Shown here one piece after another: positions 54,808-62,434 of a stretch of DNA of 64,000 bases (positions are counted from its first letter, which is position 1; every line of letters begins with the position of its first letter). Under the pieces are notes generated by a model. It did not search any database and had not been told where the DNA came from. It was given only the letters and a program-made list of their open reading frames with translations. This DNA comes from Parapontixanthobacter aurantiacus (lineage in GTDB: Bacteria; Pseudomonadota; Alphaproteobacteria; Sphingomonadales; Sphingomonadaceae): the NCBI RefSeq assembly GCF_009827635.1, contig NZ_WTYW01000002.1:1-64000 (forward strand). Reading direction: 5' to 3'. A program made the translations under genes and the position numbers.

Positions 54808-55888
54808 GTTCGCCTTTCGCCCAGCGGGCGGCCTCGGCCACGACGGGGTTCGCATCGCGGGTCAGACGCTCGATCTTGTCGAGCAGCGCAGGCTCGCCGG
54901 AATTGCCGGCTGCGACGAGGCAGTTTCTAACGAAGCGATCGCGCCCGATCCGCTTGATGGGCGAGCCGGAAAAAAGCTGGCGGAACGCGGCATCGTCGAG
55001 GTCAAGGAAATCGCCGATGGCAGGGGCGGCCAGCTCTGCGCGGGGCAGGAACTTCCTGTGGCGCGCGGCGGTGTCGGCGAACTTGTTCCAGGGGCATACG
55101 GCGAGGCAATCGTCGCAGCCATAGATGCGGTTGCCAATGGCTTTGCGAAACTCGTGCGGAATGGGGCCCTTGTGCTCGATCGTCAGGTAGGAGATGCAGC
55201 GCCGCGCATCGAGCCGGTAGGACTGTGGAAAGGCGTCGGTCGGGCAGGCGTCCTGACACCGGCGGCACGAGCCGCAACGATCGGCATGGGGACGGCTCGG
55301 CTCGAAGGGAATGTTGGTGTAGATCGCACCGAGGAAAAGCCAGCTGCCATGGGCGGTGCTGACGAGGTTGGTATGCTTGCCCTGCCAGCCGATGCCGGCG
55401 GCTTCGCCGAGCGGCTTTTCCATCACCGGCGCGGTATCGACGAAGACCTTGCACTCGACATCTGCGAACGATGTGAACTGGTCGCTCGGTGCCATTGAGG
55501 CCACTTTAGACATCATTGAGCGCGCGAGCGATTTTAGCGCCTTTTTCACGACGTCGTGATAGTCCGCGCCTTGCGAATAGACGGAAATGCGTGCCTTTTC
55601 AGGGGCGTTTTCCAACGCGAGGGGGTCCTCTGCCGGGGTATAACTCATGCCGAGCGCGACGACGCTGCGCGCATCGGGCCAGAGGTGGCGGGGGGCATCG
55701 CGCTGGTCGGCGCGGGCCTCCATCCACTCCATGCTGGCGTGATGGCCCTCGTCCAACCACTTGAAAAGATTGGCGCTTCGTTGCTCGTCGGTCTCGGCGG
55801 AGGCGAAACCAATGGCGGAAAAGCCGAGTTGCGCCGCCTCATCCTGCATAAACTGCTGCAATTGGGTGATTAGCGCCGGATTCACCAT
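54791..55888 (-). CDS. queG: Epoxyqueuosine reductase
   Basis: A 365-residue cobalamin/[4Fe-4S] reductase: GWQGKHTNLV, and two clusters CGSCRRCQDACPTDAF and CDDCLAVCPWNKFA, plus the C-terminal HEAT-like region. It reduces epoxyqueuosine to queuosine in tRNA wobble modification. ATG 55888 encodes MVNPALITQL. Length is normal. Confidence 0.95.
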   Translation of the reverse strand: MVNPALITQLQQFMQDEAAQLGFSAIGFASAETDEQRSANLFKWLDEGHHASMEWMEARADQRDAPRHLWPDARSVVALGMSYTPAEDPLALENAPEKARISVYSQGADYHDVVKKALKSLARSMMSKVASMAPSDQFTSFADVECKVFVDTAPVMEKPLGEAAGIGWQGKHTNLVSTAHGSWLFLGAIYTNIPFEPSRPHADRCGSCRRCQDACPTDAFPQSYRLDARRCISYLTIEHKGPIPHEFRKAIGNRIYGCDDCLAVCPWNKFADTAARHRKFLPRAELAAPAIGDFLDLDDAAFRQLFSGSPIKRIGRDRFVRNCLVAAGNSGEPALLDKIERLTRDANPVVAEAARWAKGELTASP

Positions 55889-55933
55889 GCTTGGCCTTGC
55901 TCCGTTACGACAAAGGGATGTAACCGGGACGCC

Positions 55934-56944
55934 ATGAGCGAGACGCTAAGCGAACCTCTTGAAAGGGGCAATCCCCGCGCAGTTCCGGACCGTCGGCTGG
56001 CGATCGAGGCGCGCGGCCTCGTCAAGCGGTTCGATGGCGCGGTGGCGGTGGACGGGGTCGACATTTCCGTCCCGGAAGGCAGCATTTTCGGTATTCTCGG
56101 GCCGAACGGCGCGGGCAAGACGACGACGCTGAGGATGCTCCTCGGCATCATCGATCCGGATGCCGGAGAACGGCATCTGCTCGGCAATCCTAAGCCTTAC
56201 GAGGTGGCTCGCGCCGTCGGCTACTTGCCGGAGGAGCGCGGGCTTTATTCGAGCATGAAGGCCTATGAGGCGATCGCGTTCATGGGAGCATTGCGCGGTT
56301 TGCCGCTGGGTGAGGGGCGCAAGAGGGGGCGGCTGATGCTCGAGGAGCACGGCCTCGGACACGCGGTCGAAAAGCAAATCAGGCAGTTGTCGAAAGGCAT
56401 GGCGCAAACCGTCCAGCTACTGGGAACGCTGGTGCATCGCCCGCGCCTGGTCGTTCTGGACGAACCGTTTTCCGGGCTCGACGCAATCAACCAGGGCAAG
56501 CTGGAGCGGCTCATCAGGCGGCTGGCGGACGAGGGCACGACGGTCATCTTCTCGACCCACGTTATCGCCCATGCCGAGCGGCTGTGCGAGCAAATCGCGA
56601 TCATCGCGGGCGGCAAGGTTCCCTTCGCCGGCGGCGTCGACGAGGCACGCGACCGGATCCCGGCGCAGGTCAGGCTGGAGACGCGCCGCGGCGATGGCAG
56701 CTGGCGCGCGGCCCTGCCACCCGATACCGAGCATGACGTGAAGAATGCCGAGACCCATTTGTGGAGCTTCGATTTGCCGGAAACCGGCCCGGAACCGCTC
56801 CTGCGCGAGCTGATCGAGGGGCAGGCGGGCATCCTGTCACTGTCCATCGAGCGCGCCGGTCTGCACGACGCGTTCGTCGAAATCGCCGGAGAGGCGGCGG
56901 CCCGCGCGCTGGAAGCCGATACGCAGGCGGAACTGGCAGCATGA
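55934..56944 (+). CDS. ABC exporter ATPase (NatA-like)
   Basis: A 336-residue ATPase: Walker A GPNGAGKTT, a signature-like LSKGMAQTVQLL, Walker B LVVLDEPFSG with Glu, and the H-loop STHVIAHAE. The C-terminal 100 residues form the extra domain of NatA-type exporters. It overlaps its permease gene by 4 bp (ATGA), so they form one transporter; substrate unknown (sodium or drug efflux in relatives). Confidence 0.87.
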   Translation: MSETLSEPLERGNPRAVPDRRLAIEARGLVKRFDGAVAVDGVDISVPEGSIFGILGPNGAGKTTTLRMLLGIIDPDAGERHLLGNPKPYEVARAVGYLPEERGLYSSMKAYEAIAFMGALRGLPLGEGRKRGRLMLEEHGLGHAVEKQIRQLSKGMAQTVQLLGTLVHRPRLVVLDEPFSGLDAINQGKLERLIRRLADEGTTVIFSTHVIAHAERLCEQIAIIAGGKVPFAGGVDEARDRIPAQVRLETRRGDGSWRAALPPDTEHDVKNAETHLWSFDLPETGPEPLLRELIEGQAGILSLSIERAGLHDAFVEIAGEAAARALEADTQAELAA

Positions 56945-58179
56945 GTGGCACGGGACGGGGCGCATCGGGCGAACGCCTGCCTCTGTGGCGGGCGGCCTGG
57001 GTCGTCGCGCGCAGGGATTTCGTCGCCATCCTGTTCAGCCGCGCTTTCTTCTTCTTCCTGCTCGGCCCCCTCTTTCCACTGGTGGTCGGGGGGCTCGCAG
57101 GCGGGATCGGCACTCAAGTGAGGCAATCGGTCGATCAGCCGGTTCTCGCGAGCAGTCTTTCGCCCGAAGAAAATGCGCGCATTACGGCGGCACGTCGCAA
57201 TCTCACGGAAAACGGGCGGCTCGACTTGCCCGAGGTCGTTTCGGTAGAGGCAGAAGCTGGCGATACCGCGGCGATCCTGCGGAGCGACGAACGCAATTAC
57301 GGAGCGGTTTTATCAGGCTCGCTCGACGAACCGGTGCTCGCCGGGTCGCCTGACAAGCTGGAACGCTGGGAAGGGGCGGTCGCCGTCATGCTGGCCGAGG
57401 CGCGGCAGAGCGCACAGACCGAATTCTCGTCGATCGACTTGCAGCCTACGACTTCCACGACCGCCGACCGGAACCGCGACCAGCTCGTCACGGCGCAGGC
57501 AAGCCAGCTCCTTCTGTTCCTGCTGTCCATGCTGCTTGCCGGCATGGTGCTGTCGAACCTCGTCGAGGAAAAGGCGAACAAGATCATCGAAATCCTCGCC
57601 GCCGCAATCCCGATGGATGCCGTCTTCCTCGGCAAGCTGTTCGCGATGCTCGGGATTTCCCTCGTCGGCATAACCGTCTGGGCGAGTGCGATCGGCGTCC
57701 TGTTCCTCGCCGCGGGCAACATCATCCCGCCGCTGACCGTTCCAGCGACCGGCTGGCCTGCCTTCATCGCGCTCGGCATCATCTATTTCATGATGAACTA
57801 CCTGCTGCTGGGCTCGGTGTTCCTCGCAATCGGTTCGCTCGCGAACACCGTGCGGGAGGTGCAGACGCTGTCCATGCCGGTCACCATGAGCCAGGTCCTG
57901 ATCTTCTTTCTGGCGAGCCTTGCCGTTACCCAGATCGACCAGCCTATCGGCATCGCCGCCATGATTTTCCCGCTGTCCTCGCCCTATGCGCTGCTGGCTC
58001 TCGCGGCGCAGGACGATGTCGTCTGGCCCCATCTTCTCGGCCTTGCGTGGCAGGCCTTGTTCGTCGTCCTTTTCATTCGCCTGGGAGCGGCGCTTTTCCG
58101 CAAACGGGTAATGAAATCTGGACGACAGGCGAAGGTGCCACGCAAGCGCTTCTGGCAGAGAGGCAGCCGCGCGGCCTGA
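56941..58179 (+). CDS. ABC-2 permease (NatB-like)
   Basis: A 412-residue membrane subunit. First TM about residues 38–60 (FFFFLLGPLFPLVVGGLAGG), a large extracytoplasmic domain (residues 65–175), then at least five TMs after QLLLFLLSMLLAGMVLSNLVEEKANKIIEILAAAIPMDAVFLGKLFAM. This fits the NatB/ABC2_membrane_3 architecture. Start at ATG 56941 overlapping the ATPase stop. Confidence 0.85.
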   Translation: MSGTGRGASGERLPLWRAAWVVARRDFVAILFSRAFFFFLLGPLFPLVVGGLAGGIGTQVRQSVDQPVLASSLSPEENARITAARRNLTENGRLDLPEVVSVEAEAGDTAAILRSDERNYGAVLSGSLDEPVLAGSPDKLERWEGAVAVMLAEARQSAQTEFSSIDLQPTTSTTADRNRDQLVTAQASQLLLFLLSMLLAGMVLSNLVEEKANKIIEILAAAIPMDAVFLGKLFAMLGISLVGITVWASAIGVLFLAAGNIIPPLTVPATGWPAFIALGIIYFMMNYLLLGSVFLAIGSLANTVREVQTLSMPVTMSQVLIFFLASLAVTQIDQPIGIAAMIFPLSSPYALLALAAQDDVVWPHLLGLAWQALFVVLFIRLGAALFRKRVMKSGRQAKVPRKRFWQRGSRAA

Positions 58180-58260
58180 CGCAAGCCCATTGACATTGAT
58201 GTAAGCAAGCGCAGTATGCCTTCTCAATCCGGCGACGACCGGAGCAGGATGGAGACGGAT

Positions 58261-59592
58261 ATGGCGACGCAGGCAGCGGACCTTTCGAGCGGGCATCGGT
58301 GGACGGTTTCGCCCACCCCGCACGAGGTAATAACCGACTATTTCACGAAGAACCCCGACGCCCGGTTCGAGCATCCCGATCCCTATGACGTAAGCCGCAG
58401 CGATATTTACGCGGAGCATCGCTGGCAGCCGATCTTCGCGGAATTGCGGGCAAAGGGTCCGCTCCATCGTGTCGAGAAGAGCCCCTATGGCCCTTATTGG
58501 AGCGTCGTGCAGCACAAGGCGGTGCAGCATGTCGAATCGCTGCCCGAACTGTTCTCGTCGAGTTGGCAGCATGGCGGCATCACCATCCTTGATCGACCGG
58601 AACCGGAGGACGGGCAGGAAGCCTTCGAACTGCCGATGTTCATTGCGATGGACCGTCCCCAGCATACCGGGCAGCGGCGTACGGTCGCCCCCGCCTTCAC
58701 TCCGACCGAAATGAAGCGGCTCGAGGATTCGATCAGGCAGCGCACCGGAGAAGTCCTCGAAGGATTGCCGCATGGGACGCAGTTCGACTGGGTGCAGTCG
58801 GTTTCCATCGAGCTGACGACGCAAATGCTGGCGATCCTGTTCGACTTCCCGTGGGAGGACCGCCATCTCCTGACGTTCTGGTCCGACTGGGCAGGCGATA
58901 CGGAACTGGCGGGCATTCGCGATCTCGATGGAACGCGGCGCGGCATCCTCTACGAAATGGCAGCCTATTTCCAGCAGTTGTGGCAGCAGCGCGCGCAACT
59001 GGGCGAGGCACCAGACCTGATCTCCATGATGATCCACTCGCCCGCCATGAACAAGATGAGCCCGCAGGAATTCATGGGCAATCTCGTCCTGCTGATCGTC
59101 GGCGGGAACGACACGACGCGAAATACGATGTCGGGGATCATCCACGCATTCGACCGCTTCCCGGATCAGAGAAAGCTGTTCGAGGAAAAACCCGATCTCA
59201 TCCCCAATGCCGTGCAGGAATGCATCAGGTTCCAGACGCCGCTGAAGCATATGCGGCGCACGGCGAGCGAGGATACGGAACTGTTCGGCAAGCACATCAA
59301 GAAGGGCGACAAGGTCATCCTGTGGTACAACTCCGCCAATCGCGACGAGCAGGTGTTCGACGATGCGGACCGGCTCGACATCGAGCGCGAAAATGCGCGG
59401 CGGCACCTTGCCTTTGGATACGGCATCCATCGCTGCGTCGGTGCGCGCCTCGCTGAACTGCAACTGCGCATCCTGCTCGAGGAAATTCATGCACGGCGCT
59501 TGCGCGTCGAGGTCACGGGTGAGGTGGAACGGGTTCGCGCCAATTTCGTCGAGGGATTCCGGAAGCTGGAAGTTACGCTGTCGAAGTTCTGA
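58261..59592 (+). CDS. CYP153-like cytochrome P450
   Basis: About 443 residues. I-helix GGNDTTRN (oxygen activation), K-helix ExxR-type EcIRFQTP, and the haem loop HLAFGYGIHRCVGARLAE with the thiolate Cys. The GGNDTTRN and HRCVG patterns are close to CYP153 alkane/fatty-acid omega-hydroxylases. ATG 58261 (MATQAADLSSGHRW) has GGAG upstream; an earlier ATG at 58216 is possible. It needs a ferredoxin and a reductase, for which 53578 is a candidate. Confidence 0.88.
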   Translation: MATQAADLSSGHRWTVSPTPHEVITDYFTKNPDARFEHPDPYDVSRSDIYAEHRWQPIFAELRAKGPLHRVEKSPYGPYWSVVQHKAVQHVESLPELFSSSWQHGGITILDRPEPEDGQEAFELPMFIAMDRPQHTGQRRTVAPAFTPTEMKRLEDSIRQRTGEVLEGLPHGTQFDWVQSVSIELTTQMLAILFDFPWEDRHLLTFWSDWAGDTELAGIRDLDGTRRGILYEMAAYFQQLWQQRAQLGEAPDLISMMIHSPAMNKMSPQEFMGNLVLLIVGGNDTTRNTMSGIIHAFDRFPDQRKLFEEKPDLIPNAVQECIRFQTPLKHMRRTASEDTELFGKHIKKGDKVILWYNSANRDEQVFDDADRLDIERENARRHLAFGYGIHRCVGARLAELQLRILLEEIHARRLRVEVTGEVERVRANFVEGFRKLEVTLSKF

Positions 59593-59660
59593 TAGGCCGG
59601 AAGCCGCTCGATATGCCCTTTGCCAGCTATCGTTCAGGCGCAATCTGCTAGTTTGCCGGC

Positions 59661-60170
59661 ATGAATACGAACAACGCAATGAACCCTTCCCCGACCCGCC
59701 GAGGCCTTCTGTCATGGCTCGGCGGCGCGAGCGCCGCGATCGGCCTGTCCGCCTGCGGATCGGGCGCGGCCAATGCGCGCACCTATCCCATCAGCTATTC
59801 CGAAGAACAATGGCGCAAGCGCCTGACCGCGCAGGAGTTTCGCATCCTGCGAAAGGCGGGGACCGAGCGGCCCTATACCTCGCCCCTGAACGAGGAAAAG
59901 CGGAAGGGTACGTTCCTCTGCGCGGGCTGCGGCAACGAGCTTTATTCCTCGGCGACGAAATATGACAGCGGCACGGGCTGGCCGAGTTTCTGGAAGGCGA
60001 TGCCGGGGGCGGTCGGCACTTCGACCGATTACAAGATCGGTCTTCCGCGAACTGAGGTTCATTGCGCCGATTGCGGCGGGCATCTCGGCCACATCTTCAA
60101 CGATGGTCCGCAGCCGACCGGCAAGCGCCACTGCATCAACGGCGTGGCGATGGATTTCCGCGCCGCCTGA
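59661..60170 (+). CDS. msrB: Exported methionine sulfoxide reductase B
   Basis: A 169-residue MsrB. N-terminal twin-arginine motif (TRRGLLSWLGGASAAIGLSACGSG) suggests Tat export, with a lipobox-like LSAC that may anchor it. Zinc CxxC pairs (CAGCG, CADCG) and the catalytic Cys in RHCINGVAMDF are conserved. It would reduce methionine-R-sulfoxide in the periplasm and complements the lipoprotein MsrA. Confidence 0.93.
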   Translation: MNTNNAMNPSPTRRGLLSWLGGASAAIGLSACGSGAANARTYPISYSEEQWRKRLTAQEFRILRKAGTERPYTSPLNEEKRKGTFLCAGCGNELYSSATKYDSGTGWPSFWKAMPGAVGTSTDYKIGLPRTEVHCADCGGHLGHIFNDGPQPTGKRHCINGVAMDFRAA

Positions 60171-60179
60171 CGACGACTA

Positions 60180-61979
60180 TCAATCGACGACGCGCCAGAC
60201 CTTGAACGAACCGGGCGTGGCAAGCTGCAATGGCTGTAACCATCCGGGTGCTTCGTCATTCTTGAGCCCGTCGATCAGGGCAGCATCTCCGGGATGGAGT
60301 TCGGAATAGATGCGCGCTTCGGGCAGATCGGTGCAGATGACGACGTAATCCGCCTCGTGGCGCTCAATGATCGTGCGGGCTTCATCGGGTTTGCTGCTGA
60401 AGGCAAGAATGACGTCCTTCATCGAAGCGCCTGCGCGATGGTGGCTGCTGGCAACGATGGAGTGCTGCGTCTGGCGCAGGATGTCCGGCCCCATGTCGAA
60501 GAAGGCGAAGACCGTCCCGGTGGGCAGGCGGTCCAATGCCGGAAGGCTCCGGTCGAGATCGCAGCCGGTATCGAAGATGGTCTTGGTCGTCTCGATGTCG
60601 TTATCGGCGTTGGAAAGAGCTTCCACATGGGGCTGAACGGCGCTTGCAATACTCATCGGGACGAGCAGGGCGACGATCACCAGCGGATAGACGATCCGCT
60701 TGGCGATGGAGCGAGCACCGCCCCACTCTTTCAGCAAACCGACGAGCAGCCAGCCCAGCGGGATTGCGCCAAGCGCACCGGCAAAGGCGAGCGAGCGGGT
60801 CGTGAGAATACCTGCGACTATCGCGATGGCGAGAACGATGCTGTAATCGAGCCACCACCGCCGCAGCCAGTCCTTGTGCCGCGCCCACAGGGCCAGCGAA
60901 GCAAAGAGCGCGATGAGCGGTTGCACGAGCGCCGGCAGGGCGAAATCCCAAGAATAGACCCAGATCGGCTGCCCCTCGCGGATGCGCAGATACCAGTTCT
61001 CGTAGACGAGCGGATCGAGATTGCCGAACGGATTGCCGAGACACTGCGTCGCAGTAACCGCGAAGAACGCGGCCCCGGCCAGTCCTGTTGCCGCAAATCC
61101 GGCGACGAGGCCGAGCGTGGGCAGACGTCCGAAGCCCGAGAGAATGCTCGTTCCGACGGCCGCGATCAGGAAGAAAGCCAGATATGCAGGCGAAATGGCG
61201 TCGCAATGCGGAGCAAGATCGCTGATGCCGCGCGTCAGGAGGAAGAGGGCGAACATGCTCGCGCCGAGCGACTGCATGTAGCCGACAAGGCCCCACCGGT
61301 CGTTTGCATCGCGCAGCCACCTCAGGAACAGGACACCGCCGAATGCCGCCGCCAGCGGCAGTAACTCGAGGGAGACGAGCAGCCCGGCGGCCATCGCAAA
61401 CCCTGCGACTGCTCCGCCGCGCACCGCGTTGCGCCACGACAGGGCCCACATCGACAGAAGGACGGCGAGTATCTGATAGCCATGGTGATCGATCCGCATT
61501 GGCTGCATCTGGACCATGACGATCGGGTAGAGAACGAAGCAAAGGCAGGAGAAGACTGCCACTTCCCGGTTCGTCAGCCGCCATGCTAGCATTCCCACCA
61601 TCGCGACGCATGCGCCCAGCGTCAGCAAAGGAATGAAGATCATCGCGGTCACTTCCGCGCCGTACTGGCCGAGGAACGGCGTCAGTACCTTGATCACAAT
61701 GAATAGCGGTATGTCCACGAGGCGTGACCAGTGCATCAACGTGCCTCCGGGCGGGGCGAGGCGGTACTGACGCAGATCGAACCAACCCTGACCCGCAATA
61801 AGGTCGCGTACCTGAACGAGGCGCATGACGTCGTCCGGGTCGGAGGGCTGACCGTTCATGATCCGCCCCCATGTCAGGGCGGCGAGCAGCGAAGAGGCGA
61901 GCACCCATACCGCGACCACGGCCAGCAGCGGTCGTTCCTGGTTGCGGATGCGCCGATCGTCGAAGCCCGAGCCGCTCAT
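60180..61979 (-). CDS. Polytopic GT-C-like membrane protein
   Basis: A 599-residue integral membrane protein. About 11–12 TMs spread over residues 20–470, with Asp-rich first loop (NGQPSDPDDVMRLVQVRDLIAGQGWFDLRQYRLAPPGG) as in GT-C glycosyltransferases, and a soluble C-terminal domain of about 130 residues. Probably a lipid-linked sugar transferase or related envelope enzyme; no family name recognised. It overlaps the gtrA stop/start by 4 bp and belongs to the operon with gtrA and the oxidoreductase. Confidence 0.65.
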   Translation of the reverse strand: MSGSGFDDRRIRNQERPLLAVVAVWVLASSLLAALTWGRIMNGQPSDPDDVMRLVQVRDLIAGQGWFDLRQYRLAPPGGTLMHWSRLVDIPLFIVIKVLTPFLGQYGAEVTAMIFIPLLTLGACVAMVGMLAWRLTNREVAVFSCLCFVLYPIVMVQMQPMRIDHHGYQILAVLLSMWALSWRNAVRGGAVAGFAMAAGLLVSLELLPLAAAFGGVLFLRWLRDANDRWGLVGYMQSLGASMFALFLLTRGISDLAPHCDAISPAYLAFFLIAAVGTSILSGFGRLPTLGLVAGFAATGLAGAAFFAVTATQCLGNPFGNLDPLVYENWYLRIREGQPIWVYSWDFALPALVQPLIALFASLALWARHKDWLRRWWLDYSIVLAIAIVAGILTTRSLAFAGALGAIPLGWLLVGLLKEWGGARSIAKRIVYPLVIVALLVPMSIASAVQPHVEALSNADNDIETTKTIFDTGCDLDRSLPALDRLPTGTVFAFFDMGPDILRQTQHSIVASSHHRAGASMKDVILAFSSKPDEARTIIERHEADYVVICTDLPEARIYSELHPGDAALIDGLKNDEAPGWLQPLQLATPGSFKVWRVVD

Positions 61980-62416
61980 GCGAAGCTCTCCGGCTCGAAC
62001 GCTGTCGCGCGGCGAAATACGATCTTCGCGCGAAGCACGTAGGTAAGCGTAAAACTGACGGCGACAGCGAAGAGCTTTGCCAAAAGCGTATCGAGGGCGA
62101 GCCAGTCGGCAACGCCTACGATGGCCGTCGTGACGCCAAGACCGAGCAAGGCGGACAGGGCGAACAGGCCCTTCTGTTTCGATCGTGCGCGGCCCCGTTC
62201 GGCCACACCGTCCTCGAAGACGAGCCGGCTCGACATTAACCAGTGGACCAGTATTCCCACCGAATAGCCGATGGCAGATGCCAATGCGTCAGCGACGTGG
62301 GATTGCGCGAGCATCCAGAAAACGGACACATCGACGAGGAGCGCGGCGACGCTCACCCCGAGATAGCGCAGTGGACGCAAGTCCATAAAGCGCGCGAGGA
62401 TCGGATACATGTCCAT
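61976..62416 (-). CDS. GtrA-family small membrane protein
   Basis: A 146-residue GtrA-like protein with four TMs (YLGVSVAALLVDVSVFWMLA, GYSVGILVHWLMSSRLVF, LFALSALLGLGVTTAIVGV, LFAVAVSFTLTYVLRAKIVF). GtrA relatives are thought to move undecaprenyl-linked sugars across the membrane. It overlaps the GT-C-like gene by 4 bp and lies 18 bp downstream of the oxidoreductase gene. Confidence 0.88.
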   Translation of the reverse strand: MDMYPILARFMDLRPLRYLGVSVAALLVDVSVFWMLAQSHVADALASAIGYSVGILVHWLMSSRLVFEDGVAERGRARSKQKGLFALSALLGLGVTTAIVGVADWLALDTLLAKLFAVAVSFTLTYVLRAKIVFRRATAFEPESFA

Positions 62417-62434
62417 GCCCCCCGGTATCCAACG

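Noticed and set aside
57313-59715. An 800-codon minus-strand reading frame across the ABC permease and P450
   Set aside because: It is antisense to two well-recognised genes and consists of low-information residues.
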